Part shown: piece after piece, positions 52,007-61,034 of the stretch
Numbering within the stretch: position 1 is the first letter of the stretch
How the letters are laid out: every line of letters begins with the position of its first letter
Assembly (NCBI GenBank): GCA_963823525.1
Contig: CAWGLW010000001.1
Location: forward strand, 558,001-622,000
Reading direction: 5' to 3'
DNA length: 64,000 nucleotides
From: CAWGLW01 sp963823525
GTDB lineage: Bacteria > Pseudomonadota > Gammaproteobacteria > Steroidobacterales > Steroidobacteraceae
Translations under genes and position numbers: made by a program
The notes under the pieces: model-generated
What the model was told of the DNA's origin: nothing
The model's database searches: none
What the model saw: only the letters and a program-made list of their open reading frames with translations

Positions 52007-53059
52007 ATGGCGTTTATTCCAAAGAACGTGCACATCATTTGGATTGGTGGTGCTTTGCCGGAGAAGAATCAGGCATGCGTCGATTCCTTTCACGCCCTGA
52101 ATCCGGATTGGACAATCAACCTGTGGTTCGACCCGGATGCGCTTCTCGGAAAGTATCGGCATATCATTCAAGCTGAGGCGATGCGTCAATTTGACGGAAC
52201 GAAAGACCTGGATATTAAAGCCGCGGGAAAAGCGTCAGCGGCCACGGCGCTTGCTAAGACGCTGACCGCGAAGGCCAAGAAGAAGGGTTCTTTTGATGAA
52301 GCGATCGTCAGCTACATCGCGCACAATTCCTCAAAAACGTTTGGAGGCAAGAAGAGCGCGGTTGATGAGTACAAGCGTGTGCTGCGCGCAACCAAGGACG
52401 AGAACCTCAAGGCGCTGCAGGATTACGCAGCCAAAGGAACGATTCAGTTGAAGTCGGTGGAGGAGTTTGGTTATGGGCCGAAGAGCCCGTACACGGTCGA
52501 GATGCAAAGACGGGGAAATTTTGGTGCGCTCAGTGACATCGTTCGAATTGATGCAATCCTGAAATACGGCGGCGTCTATTTCGATACCGATGTCGAGTGC
52601 AAGGAACCTCTCGGCAGCATCGATGTTCCCAACAACCTCGGACGATTCTCCTGCACACATACGGGAATGAAAGTGCAGCTGCTGGCGACGGGTCGGATTG
52701 CCAAGACAGATTGGCTGAGCGACAAGTGGTGGAGCGACAAGATCACGGGAGGACCACCGGATCTTGTGAACTCCATCATCGCAGCGCACCCAAACAGCGA
52801 CATGCTGAAGTCCTACCGCAACCACATCAGCAACAACTACAGGGAAGTACGCAAGGGGACGGTCGACTGGCGGTCTTTCTACCCGGGTGTCCGTAGGGAC
52901 GTCATCAGTCGAACCGGCCCCGGCACGCTGGTTAACACCGCCAGGGAGAACCCTCAGTTCAGTTATGCCGAAGATCTCGATTACAAGAAGTGGCTGCGCG
53001 ACACGCTGATTTTCCCGATGTATATCGTGGAAGACAAGTTCTTCCACGATTGGATCTGA
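52007..53059 (+). CDS. TcdA/TcdB-type glycosyltransferase-domain protein
   Basis: The 350-residue protein starts with IPKNVHIIWIGGALPEKN, the beginning of the large clostridial toxin glycosyltransferase domain. The nucleotide-sugar segment GALSDIVRIDAILKYGGVYF then carries the SD pair and the metal-binding DTD at 193-195. There is no signal peptide and no extra toxin domains. Related proteins glycosylate host GTPases or sugars in other bacteria. It stands alone in an eroded region without transport genes, so a secreted-effector role is inferred from the family only. Its AT content is visibly higher than that of core genes in the window. Confidence 0.72.
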   Translation: MAFIPKNVHIIWIGGALPEKNQACVDSFHALNPDWTINLWFDPDALLGKYRHIIQAEAMRQFDGTKDLDIKAAGKASAATALAKTLTAKAKKKGSFDEAIVSYIAHNSSKTFGGKKSAVDEYKRVLRATKDENLKALQDYAAKGTIQLKSVEEFGYGPKSPYTVEMQRRGNFGALSDIVRIDAILKYGGVYFDTDVECKEPLGSIDVPNNLGRFSCTHTGMKVQLLATGRIAKTDWLSDKWWSDKITGGPPDLVNSIIAAHPNSDMLKSYRNHISNNYREVRKGTVDWRSFYPGVRRDVISRTGPGTLVNTARENPQFSYAEDLDYKKWLRDTLIFPMYIVEDKFFHDWI

Positions 53060-53440
53060 TCTGTCTGGAGGTTATTGGACCGCGTTAAAGGCGGGAATCG
53101 TGGCCAACGGCAGACCGGCTAACTGATCCGAATTTGTCGATATAACTCGGCTACCCTCCCGCACCATGTCTGTTGCTGCTCCCGATCGGGATTCCGGCTT
53201 TCAGGTTCCTCTTAGCCGAGTTTCACAAGCAATTGCACATGGACCGCGCCGCGAATACATATCGAGATCAGCAACAACACAGGCTCGATCTGCTCTTGAT
53301 TTCGAACGCCTTTTCTCGAATCGAGAACTGGCTTTATGTTAAGTCGCGCGGGTTCGTTGGGAGCACGGGCAGCATTGACCTATACTGAGTTCGAAGGGAT
53401 GTTGCCGAGAAAAACTAGAAGTCTTTACGGGGAGCAAGAA
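53060..53440 (+). other. Intergenic stretch
   Basis: This 381-bp stretch between the glycosyltransferase and the hydrolase shows only weak frames. No repeat copy or terminator is visible; it presumably carries the hydrolase promoter. Confidence 0.4.
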
Positions 53441-54721
53441 ATGCAACGAAACATACGTCTATTTCTCATCATCTGCCTCTCTATTGCGAACGGCACTGCG
53501 CTCGCCGACGTGTCCGGTCTCAATGCCGATGCATTGGAAGAATTGCGTGCAGCGGGTGTCGACAAATACCTGGGAACGTCCCGGTCGTTCGCAAGTGACT
53601 ATGGCGTATGGACCAAACATGATTTTGATCCCAACTATGTGGCGGATGAGACTTACCCCTCCCAGGCACGCCCGGACGGGCCGGTTTGCATTGCAGGCAC
53701 TCCCTATTCGGTGTTTACAAGGCAGGGTAACCCCAAAAAACTATTGATCTTCCTGCAGGGCGGCGGCGCCTGCTGGCAGGGTTTCTACAATTGCAACATC
53801 CTGGCCGAAGATCAGTCGCCTCCCGAAGACGGACCGTTCCCGGGGGTCTTTGACGCCACTGCGGCGGATAACCCGTTTGCGGACTACTCGGTCGTTTACA
53901 TGCCGTACTGTGACGGTTCGACCTTTGGCGGCGACAACGACGTGGATGATCCCGCCTTCCCAGGCGGTACGCGCCACCACCGCGGCCTCCGCAACGTGAG
54001 CGCCGGTATGGATGTCGCGGCAGACATGTTCCCGAAAGCCAGGCAGATCACGGTCATGGGTCATAGTGCAGGTGGCGTCGGTGCCGCCGCCTTCACACCG
54101 TTCCTGGCGCGTTTCGTCTTTGGCAACAACACCAAGCTGACCGTTTACAACGACGCAGGGCCGATTGCGGTCAACCTGGGCACGCCGCCCGGGCCAGGCG
54201 GTCCCGATTTCCCCTGGCTGTCAGTCTGGGCCCGTCAGAATGACTGGCGATTCCAGCAGTTCTACCCGCAAAGCTGCATCGACGACGGCCGATGCAATGC
54301 CTTTGGCCAGCAAACCGGGATTATCGACTGGAGGCTGGAAAACGATTCGACCATCCGCGAAGCGTTTTATGAGACGGACTCTGACCGAACCAATCGGTTC
54401 TTCGCACAGGGCGACGGGTCACGCATGGACCCGCAGGTTTACCGTAACCTGATCCTCACCGAGCACGGTGCGCTGAACGAAGCATATCCAAGACGTTACA
54501 AGCGCTTCATCGTCAGCGGCGATGACACGCATGGTGCCGTCCAGGTAACGGCTCGAACACCTAACTTCCCTGTCCCGCAGCCATTTTCCTTCTATACCCA
54601 GGAGGCAAACGGCACACTTCTCAGCTACTGGGCCACTGAATTTGTCCGCATCGGGCAGCGCCAGTCACGGTTTGGCTGGAAAGACATCGTTGAGGATTAC
54701 GTTCCGGTTCCGATTCCGTAG
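53441..54721 (+). CDS. Secreted pectinacetylesterase/Notum-like hydrolase
   Basis: This 426-residue alpha/beta hydrolase begins at the ATG at 53441 with a signal peptide (IRLFLIICLSIANGTALA). The oxyanion segment is FLQGGGACWQGFYNCN, the nucleophile is in GHSAGGVGA, and the active-site histidine is probably H in SGDDTHGAVQV. The pattern matches the pectinacetylesterase/Notum carboxylesterase family, which deacylates esters. A strong terminator follows. An open frame from 53336 lacks conserved features before residue 36. Confidence 0.85.
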   Translation: MQRNIRLFLIICLSIANGTALADVSGLNADALEELRAAGVDKYLGTSRSFASDYGVWTKHDFDPNYVADETYPSQARPDGPVCIAGTPYSVFTRQGNPKKLLIFLQGGGACWQGFYNCNILAEDQSPPEDGPFPGVFDATAADNPFADYSVVYMPYCDGSTFGGDNDVDDPAFPGGTRHHRGLRNVSAGMDVAADMFPKARQITVMGHSAGGVGAAAFTPFLARFVFGNNTKLTVYNDAGPIAVNLGTPPGPGGPDFPWLSVWARQNDWRFQQFYPQSCIDDGRCNAFGQQTGIIDWRLENDSTIREAFYETDSDRTNRFFAQGDGSRMDPQVYRNLILTEHGALNEAYPRRYKRFIVSGDDTHGAVQVTARTPNFPVPQPFSFYTQEANGTLLSYWATEFVRIGQRQSRFGWKDIVEDYVPVPIP

Positions 54722-54762
54722 AATCGCCAGTCAGGCAAGGGGTCAGACCCTGCATCTCCAGT

Positions 54763-54798
54763 AAAGCGGCCCTGGGAAATCCCCGGGGCCGCTTTTTT
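54763..54798 (+). terminator. Rho-independent terminator after the hydrolase
   Basis: A GC-rich hairpin (agcggccctggg with ccccggggccgct) with an AAAT loop is followed by six T. It lies 42 bp after the hydrolase stop. Confidence 0.85.
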
Positions 54799-54883
54799 GT
54801 TGGCGTGATCGCAGACTTTGGCGCGGCACGTGAACAAACGGCCAGACACCCAGTCGCCACGTGCCCGGCCGTAGCTGAATAAG

Positions 54884-54990
54884 ATGTTGGCCAGGGGCAG
54901 ACCAATTCGCGAAGCGAATCAGGACAGCACAGTCGCCCAAAAGGTGAGACTCGGCTCCAGCCAATTCGAATCAGTCGAACCGGCAACCTC
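54884..54990. repeat. Dispersed repeat, copy C
   Basis: This full-length copy begins at GTTGGCCAGGGG and contains the central palindrome attcgc-gaa-gcgaat at 54904-54918. It ends near the second short palindrome ccaattcgaatcagtcgaac. The right half corresponds closely to copy D with only a few substitutions. It sits between the hydrolase terminator and the ABC transporter gene. Confidence 0.75.
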
Positions 54991-55016
54991 GTCGTACCGA
55001 CATGCGGATTTTCAGC

Positions 55017-56846
55017 TCAGAGTCGTGGCGACGAGCCCGGGTGCCCAGGCTGTTCTCCCTCCACCTTCTGCTGGTCGGTCTGCACCGACCACAAAGAGGC
55101 ATAGATGCCGTCGTGCGCGAGTAATTCCTCGTGAGTCCCGCTCTCCATGATGCGGCCCTTGTCCATGACGTGAATCTGATCGGCGTTGACAATGGTGGAC
55201 AGGCGGTGGGCTATCACCAGCGTCGTGCACGTGTGCGAAATCCGCTCAAGCGACCGCTTGATGGCCGCCTCGGTGTCGTTGTCCACCGCAGACGTGGCCT
55301 CGTCCAGTACCAGGATGGGCGGGTTCTTCAACAAGGCCCGGGCAATGGACAGGCGCTGGCGTTGACCACCGGAGAGTTTCTGGCCGCGTTCACCGACCAC
55401 AGTATCGTAGCCTTGTGCCAGGCGATCGATGAACTCGGCAGCTTCGGCAGCGCGGGCTACCTCGCGCACCCGCTCCAGCGAGGCGTTCGGGCTGCCGTAG
55501 GCGATGTTCTCCGCGATCGTCCCCTGGAACAGGAACACGTCCTGGCTGACCAGGCCGATCTTGCGCCGCAGGCTTTGCAGACTCACCGTATCGATGGGCT
55601 GGCCGTCGATCAGGATCCGGCCGGAGTCCGGCTGGTAGAAGCGCAGCAACAGCTTGACCAGCGTGCTCTTGCCCGACCCCGTCTGGCCAACAAACGCGAC
55701 CGTACTGCCGGCCGCGATCGTCAGATCGATGTCGTGCAGCACCTGTTCGCCGCTGGCGTAACCGAAGTCGATGTGCTGGAACTCGATCTGGCCGCGCACG
55801 TTCTCCAGCGGCCGCGCATTGCTTGCGTCGCTGATCGAGATCGGCGCCTCGATGAGGTCGAGAATGCGTCGCGACGAGGCCATCGCGCGCTCGAAGAGAT
55901 CCACGGTTTCCGCAACCCGGGTGAGGGGCCAGAGCAGGCGCTGGGTCAGGAAAACCAGCACGCCATAGGCGCCGACGTTGAGCGTGCCATCCAGCGCCAT
56001 CCAGCCGCCGATCAGGAACGTGGCCACGAAGCCGGCGAGGATGGCCATGCGGATGACGGGGATGAAGGCGGAGCTGATCGCAATGGCCTTCCGGTTCGCC
56101 TCCAGGTACGCGTCGCTGTCCTGGCGAATGCGCTCTGCCTCGAAGCGCTCGGTGGCAAAACTCTTGATCGTGGTGATGCCGGAGACATTGGCGGACAGGC
56201 GCGCGCCCAGGTTACCCACGCGCTCGCGGACGTCGGCGTACAGCGGCTGGGCGCGTCGTTGGAAATAGAACGCGCCGAGCACAATCAGGGGAATGGGCAT
56301 AAACGCGATCAGCGCAATCGTCGGGGAGATGGCAAAGAACACCGCACCAACGACAAGGACGGTGGTCACCACCTGGATCAGGTCGTTTGCGCCCCCGTTC
56401 AAGAATCGCTCCAACTGGTTGACGTCGTCATTGAGGATGGTCACGAGATTACCGGTGCTGCGATCCTCGAAGTAGGCAAGATCGAGGTTCTGCACGTTTT
56501 CATAGGCGTCGAGGCGCATCTCGTGCTGCAGGTCCTGAGCGAGGTTTCGCCAACCGACCAGCAGCAGGTATTCGAACACGGATTCGAATATCCATACCAG
56601 CAGCGTCAGCACGCCGAGCAGCGCCAGCTGCCATTTCGGGTCGGGAATGCCCAGGGTGGCCACGAACGAGTCTTTCTGCCTGACCACGACATCGATGGCG
56701 ATGCCGATGAGGATCTCCGGCATCACGTCGAACAACTTGTTCATCACCGAGTAGATCGTCGACAGGACGATCCGCCGCCGGAAGCCGCTCGCATAGCCAA
56801 GCAGCCGGCGAAGGGCTGCAAAAGACGACTTGGCGGCCGTGGTCAT
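55017..56846 (-). CDS. ABC exporter, fused permease and ATPase
   Basis: This 609-residue half-transporter (ATG 56846) has an N-terminal transmembrane domain of six helices and a C-terminal ATPase. Key motifs are the Walker A GQTGSGKST, the Q-loop GLVSQDVFLFQ, the signature LSGGQRQRLSIARAL, the Walker B ILVLDEATS and the H-loop VIAHRLS. It resembles MsbA-like lipid or drug exporters and works as a homodimer or with a partner. It is convergent with the hydrolase; the start of a frameshifted cardiolipin synthase fragment lies just upstream. Substrate not determinable. Confidence 0.92.
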   Translation of the reverse strand: MTTAAKSSFAALRRLLGYASGFRRRIVLSTIYSVMNKLFDVMPEILIGIAIDVVVRQKDSFVATLGIPDPKWQLALLGVLTLLVWIFESVFEYLLLVGWRNLAQDLQHEMRLDAYENVQNLDLAYFEDRSTGNLVTILNDDVNQLERFLNGGANDLIQVVTTVLVVGAVFFAISPTIALIAFMPIPLIVLGAFYFQRRAQPLYADVRERVGNLGARLSANVSGITTIKSFATERFEAERIRQDSDAYLEANRKAIAISSAFIPVIRMAILAGFVATFLIGGWMALDGTLNVGAYGVLVFLTQRLLWPLTRVAETVDLFERAMASSRRILDLIEAPISISDASNARPLENVRGQIEFQHIDFGYASGEQVLHDIDLTIAAGSTVAFVGQTGSGKSTLVKLLLRFYQPDSGRILIDGQPIDTVSLQSLRRKIGLVSQDVFLFQGTIAENIAYGSPNASLERVREVARAAEAAEFIDRLAQGYDTVVGERGQKLSGGQRQRLSIARALLKNPPILVLDEATSAVDNDTEAAIKRSLERISHTCTTLVIAHRLSTIVNADQIHVMDKGRIMESGTHEELLAHDGIYASLWSVQTDQQKVEGEQPGHPGSSPRL

Positions 56847-56906
56847 CGACGAATGATACAAGCTGGAACTAGGGCGCCGGGTTTCATTGTCACGATATTT
56901 GGTATC

Positions 56907-57205
56907 GTGTTCGATCGCAAGGACGTGTTCATCGGCAGTTTCAACCTCGATCCTGGATCGGGGGCATCGACACCGAAGCGGGCCTGTACATGGAAAGTCC
57001 CGAGCTTGCTCGTCAGGTTATCGACTTCATGGACGAGGGCGTCTTGCCGACGGTCGCCTGCCGCGTCATCGACGACAATGGGAAGCTGCGATGGCTGGTG
57101 GAAGTCAACGGCGAGCGGGCCGAATACGACAGGAATCCGAACAGCACCTGGCTGCAACGACTCACGGCCAGAATCGTTCAGATGCCGCCGGTTCACGAGC
57201 AATTA
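56907..57205 (+). pseudogene. Phospholipase D/cardiolipin synthase C-terminal fragment
   Basis: The frame FDRKDVFIGSFNLDPGSG is the start of the second PLD active-site region, and in a shifted frame it continues as AGLYMESPELARQVIDFMDEG and ends near PPVHEQL. The shift is near 56965, within GATCCTGGATCGGGGGC. This is the C-terminal portion of a ClsC-like cardiolipin synthase that lacks the whole N-terminal part. It lies next to the ABC exporter. The fragment can no longer encode an active enzyme. Confidence 0.8.
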
Positions 57206-57358
57206 GAGAAATCAACGGATCGCTATTGCGCTCAGGCTGGCCGTTATCTGTGCCGAGGAATTGCTGTCCTGCCGGCTGGAAAGCGCGGTCCCGGACGCGT
57301 ACTTGGGCAAACTCATCTCGATGTTATGTGGGCAGCGCCAGGTTTCCCTCGGCGGAGC

Positions 57359-57500
57359 CTAGCCGGCAAGGTGCCGATGAAGCTTCTCCGTGTCGAGAAT
57401 CTGAATGCGGCCGTAGGATCGAGCCAGCAGACCGGACGCCTCGAAGCGGCCAAGATGGTCGTTGACGGTTGCGCGCGAGCTGTTTGCCAGCAGCGCGCAC
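57359..57500 (-). pseudogene. Crp/Fnr-family regulator, C-terminal HTH fragment
   Basis: The minus-strand frame reads LLANSSRATVNDHLGRFEAS followed by GLLARSYGRIQILDTEKLHRHLAG and a stop at 57359. This is the winged HTH of a Crp/Fnr-type regulator. The upstream cyclic-nucleotide-type domain is absent, and an IS3 fragment begins where it should be. I read it as a gene cut by a rearrangement. Confidence 0.7.
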
Positions 57501-57690
57501 GCGGATCAAGCGTTGAGCCTGAAACAACATTGGCTTTTATCGCTCGACGATGCGCGATCGAAAATCAACCGCCGGAGTGACGAGTACAATCGGCCGCCAC
57601 CGCGCAGAATGCTCGGCTACCTGACCCCTGAAGAGTATGCTGAACAGCAGTTGGAACAGATTGAGAATCAGTGGAAATTAGGTCAGAGTT
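57498..57690 (+). mobile_element. IS3-family transposase fragment (OrfB C-terminus)
   Basis: The frame reads ALSLKQHWLLSLDDARSKI, then EYNRPPPRRMLGYLTPEEYAE, which matches the C-terminal end of IS3/IS911-type OrfB. Only the last 60 or so codons are kept, with no inverted repeats visible. It abuts the Crp/Fnr fragment, which suggests it marks the break. It does not encode an active transposase. Confidence 0.7.
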
Positions 57691-57814
57691 TCGCAGATGA
57701 TCTGGCCCGGCTTTTTGGGAGGACCACTGACGCCGAACACCCTCAACTAGTCCGGACCCGATTGCAGGTGATAGCTCAACGCCCATAGACAAGCCTGCGA
57801 GCCATTCATCGCGA

Positions 57815-58447
57815 CTATTCCGGTCTTAAGCTCGATAAGATTTCCGGGTTCTCTCGAACGATAGCTTCGATTGCATCCCTGTACATATCTGGCATCGCCC
57901 GTTCGAATCCACCCTTCCCGCCAGTCCAGAACGAGCCTTTAACGTAGACCGCGTCACTTACTTTGTTTGACTCCAAAACTCTCTCAGCATCTGATACCTC
58001 AACAAGGAATTCATAGGTAAATCTGCCGTTCTGGTACGCATCGAAATTCCAATCGTTGATTAGCACTCTGAGTCTTCTTCCCTCGGACACACCTGGCGTA
58101 GCCACAAAGCCGAGATTCGATAAGTCCTTCAGCAGATCTCTTTGTACCAGCTCGGCCAAAGGTTGATCATCATCTGTGCTGACATCATATGGAATCCCGA
58201 AACCGGCGCGATATTTCCCTATGTAATAGGGCGGTTTGTCCCCACTCTTTACGTATGGTCGATTATCTCTCACCTCTACGACAACTGCGTCGCCAGCGCG
58301 GCTTGCGACCGGTTCGGGCGACTGATATTCAAGATCCAGCTCCTGACCAACCACACATCCGCCCAGAGCCAGGACGGCTGCCATAGAGAGCATCCGTGCC
58401 AGCCAGGAAAAAGCAATGGTTCTCGGACCTTCCGCTTGTTTCCGCAT
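57815..58447 (-). CDS. Hypothetical lipoprotein (YajG-like)
   Basis: This 210-residue lipoprotein has a signal ending at the lipobox LALGGCVVG. The mature domain contains DAVVVEVRDNRPYV, LVQRDLLKDLSNLGFVATPG and the RRLRVLINDWNFDAYQN strand region, similar in layout to the YajG lipoprotein family. That assignment is tentative. Its function is unknown. It lies in the accessory end, with 304 bp of gene-free sequence before the next gene. Confidence 0.6.
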   Translation of the reverse strand: MRKQAEGPRTIAFSWLARMLSMAAVLALGGCVVGQELDLEYQSPEPVASRAGDAVVVEVRDNRPYVKSGDKPPYYIGKYRAGFGIPYDVSTDDDQPLAELVQRDLLKDLSNLGFVATPGVSEGRRLRVLINDWNFDAYQNGRFTYEFLVEVSDAERVLESNKVSDAVYVKGSFWTGGKGGFERAMPDMYRDAIEAIVRENPEILSSLRPE

Positions 58448-58751
58448 TTTTCCACTCCAGCGTTACAGTAGCTCACTGAATCCTGTCGTCCATCAACTGG
58501 ACCGTGCAAACAACCTCTGCAGCCATCCGAACACTGACGGCACCCAGCGGCCAGTCTTGTTTACGACACTACATTGACGTCGTGAGAATGTGCCTCTGAA
58601 TGCAAAAATCGCATCGATTGAGCTGACATTGGCATACGTAGTTAACGCTACCCCACTCAGGCTTAGATGAATCATCAGATTCTGCTGCATCATGCGGAAC
58701 GTGTAACGTGTGCCATCGTCGAAAAACCCGATTCAACACAGGAGACTGCCG
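58448..58751 (+). other. Intergenic stretch between divergent lipoprotein genes
   Basis: This 304-bp stretch presumably holds the divergent promoters of the two lipoprotein genes. I see no other feature. Confidence 0.4.
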
Positions 58752-59486
58752 ATGTCTGTGAACGGCTATCCCAGGACCGCTTTGCTAGCAACCCTTGCGC
58801 TGGCTCTTATTGGCTGCGGCCCGAATACCGAAGGCCCCGTGTCCGAAATCGCGCCAGGTGACGGAGTGGCCGCTGCGACTTCATTGACCATTCCGGAGAA
58901 CCTCGCGCCGTTTGGCGACGGCTATCCTTCCGCTGGTGATCCGTGCAGACGTCTGGGTGAAAGCTCGTCAACAGCGAATTATCTCGACGATAGCGAGATC
59001 CTGGTTGGTTGTCCCAGTGTCGAATCCGCAACCGCTCTAGGCGGTCGGCTAGTCGATACCCTGCAAGGCGTAACCCTGGTGTCAATTTCTACAGGGGACG
59101 CGAATGCTGGCCTCACCGAAATGCAGTCCACACGCACGTCTGGTGGGGACGGCGAGGACGCATTGGTTACCGGTACCGATTACCATGCAACGGCACAGGT
59201 TTCCTGTGGCTTCGGAGGAGCGGAACCAACTACCAATTGTCCTGCAGGCGTGAAGCGCAACTGGGCGGAGGACGGCACAACGTTGGTCGAAATAACCAAA
59301 CCCGACGGACTGAAACGCGCAATCTTCTTCCGCGGGCCCACGCCCTATGGGGCCGACAGCGCGGAGGCGGACGGCTCTGCCGGCTGGGATTTTGAGGCTT
59401 CGCGTCGCGAGGATCAAAGTAAAAGCGTAATCAAGTTTGGTCCGGAAACCTACATCATCTTTGATGCCTTTGTAGTCGGGGGGTGA
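58752..59486 (+). CDS. Hypothetical lipoprotein
   Basis: This 244-residue protein (ATG 58752) has a lipoprotein signal ending in LALIGCGPN (C21). The mature part contains GDPCRRLGESSSTANYLDDSE, VGCPSVESA, CGFGGAEPTTNCPAGV and a C-terminal RAIFFRGPTPYG, AEADGSAGWDFE. The four or more cysteines may form disulfides. No family is recognised. It is followed by the dispersed repeat copy D. Confidence 0.6.
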   Translation: MSVNGYPRTALLATLALALIGCGPNTEGPVSEIAPGDGVAAATSLTIPENLAPFGDGYPSAGDPCRRLGESSSTANYLDDSEILVGCPSVESATALGGRLVDTLQGVTLVSISTGDANAGLTEMQSTRTSGGDGEDALVTGTDYHATAQVSCGFGGAEPTTNCPAGVKRNWAEDGTTLVEITKPDGLKRAIFFRGPTPYGADSAEADGSAGWDFEASRREDQSKSVIKFGPETYIIFDAFVVGG

Positions 59487-59534
59487 AGAACTCGGCGCAA
59501 TATCCCCGAAGTAATCAGGTGCCGATATGTCCGG

Positions 59535-59660
59535 AACGGCCCAGCTGGAAGTGGTGGCCGGGGGCCGACCGATTCGTGAAGCGAATCGGGACAGCGTAGC
59601 TGCCCGAGGGGTGAGAATCGGCCCAAGCCGATTCGAATCAGTCGAACTGCCGACACGCAG
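59535..59660. repeat. Dispersed repeat, copy D (best-preserved)
   Basis: This is the best-preserved copy. It starts with CTGGAAGTGGTGGCCGGGGG, contains the palindrome gattcgt-gaa-gcgaatc at 59571-59587, the segment GGACAGC, GTGAGAATCGG and ends in ccgattcgaatcagtcgaac. Copy C matches its full length with scattered substitutions; copies A and B match the left half. It lies between a lipoprotein gene and a terminator. Confidence 0.75.
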
Positions 59661-59775
59661 GACGAGTCCAGGCGTTTGAGCGTGTTTGGTTTGAGAGTGT
59701 TTGGCTTCAGACTTTTGGAATACCTCATATTGCTGATCGTGCTTGAGATCCATGCCAAAACGACCACGCAAAAGA

Positions 59776-59799
59776 GACCCCGACGCGATCGCCGGGGTC
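59776..59799 (-). terminator. Probable terminator of the 59.87-kb minus-strand gene
   Basis: A hairpin with a 7-bp stem gaccccg/cggggtc and a 10-base loop is followed on the minus strand by TCTCTTTTG. It lies 72 bp beyond the gene's stop. Confidence 0.55.
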
Positions 59800-59870
59800 G
59801 AGGTGATACAGAGTCGTGTTATGAGTAAACAGCCAGTGATAGTTCATCACTTTGCGCTGGCGAACTTCGC

Positions 59871-60434
59871 TCACTCGGGCGCCGGCAGGCGCGTGTCCAC
59901 GGTGCTGACCTCAGTTGTATAGACAGGCACCGCGTCGGGATCTGGCAGTCCGTCACCGTCCGCGTCCTGAGATGGTGCATAAAAAGCAAAGGTGTGCAGC
60001 ACCTCTATTTTCCCGGGACTGACAAAGGTGAACGTGCCCGTACTCGTGCCAATCCATAGCACCTCGTCCGAGACAGGACTGGGTGGCGGCAACGCTCTCA
60101 GGCCGTACCAGACGGAATTGAACACGCCGGCTTTCGGGCCGGTCATCACCAGGTTCGCCATGAGCAGGCTGGTCCTATCGGTCGGCGGGAATAATGGCCC
60201 CAGCGAGAATCCTACGTCAATGGACCCGGCGAGCGCCGCACGCCGACCCGACGGATCGGGAGACAGCACGTAGGACCACTGCCCGGGCATTCCGACCACT
60301 TTGGCGACCCAGGCGCCCTCCAGCTTGTTTGCCCCGCCCCCCTTATCGGCCATTGCGACTGGCGCTATGAGCAACATACACGCCGAGATCATGAACAGAG
60401 CGGCCAATGCCGTCTTGAATCTGCGAAACATCAT
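59871..60434 (-). CDS. Secreted hypothetical protein
   Basis: This 187-residue protein starts at the ATG at 60434 (MMFRRFKTALAALFMISAC), a typical signal peptide cleaved near AMADKGG. The mature part shows EGAWVAKVVGMPGQWSYVLSPD, MTGPKAGVFNSVWYGL and a C-terminal acidic DADGDGLPDPDAVPVYTT, like a calcium-binding or thrombospondin-type-3-like loop. No family is recognised. The frame is open upstream to 60545 but is not conserved there. Confidence 0.6.
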   Translation of the reverse strand: MMFRRFKTALAALFMISACMLLIAPVAMADKGGGANKLEGAWVAKVVGMPGQWSYVLSPDPSGRRAALAGSIDVGFSLGPLFPPTDRTSLLMANLVMTGPKAGVFNSVWYGLRALPPPSPVSDEVLWIGTSTGTFTFVSPGKIEVLHTFAFYAPSQDADGDGLPDPDAVPVYTTEVSTVDTRLPAPE

Positions 60435-61034
60435 GCTCTGCCTCCTTGGCTGGCGAAGGAGCAGGCGGGCGCAGCCTTGCGCCGCCGTTCCTGTCCGCTC
60501 CTCCGTTGAGCCTGTAACTGTGTACGCACGAATCGTCGTCGACACACCCGGTGGTCATCAGCGTCCTTCGTGGTTTTTCGCGGAGGGCAACGGGCAATTC
60601 ACCGGGCTCATTTGAGCCTGCACCCGACGCGATGCGTGCACAGTCAGAGGAAATCGGTAGCCCAGTAGCGTCCGACGCTACTCGGAAAGGTGCGGCTGTT
60701 ACCTGACTCGGAGTGAGTTTAGACCCGGACCAATCATTCGCCAGCGCAACGCAAGGATAATTAGTCGTCCGGGAGTTCCGACCCACCCAATACCGAAAAG
60801 TCCGCGCGTCGGTATCGCGGGTCCCGGAGCGCCCGGGCGATGCCGGAAACCGCATGAGGTTCAACGGGATTAAAGAGTGGGCGAGGGACGGCATGGTTGC
60901 GCATTCAGCGTACGGACACGCCGTCGATTGTGATGCGCGCGATGCCGAAACCAATGGCGTGGCGGGATTCAAGGATCGCCTTTTGAAATACAGACGTCCA
61001 TTTGTACGTCTGTTGCCTCACGACGAGAAAGTAG
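60435..61034 (+). other. Intergenic stretch without a clear gene
   Basis: This 600-bp stretch shows overlapping frames with no conserved features, such as 60854-61090. I see no terminator or repeat of note. Confidence 0.4.

Noticed and set aside
55131..57206. 691-codon plus-strand frame over the ABC transporter.
   Set aside because: Antisense to an unmistakable ABC exporter and continues into the PLD fragment by chance; not a real gene.
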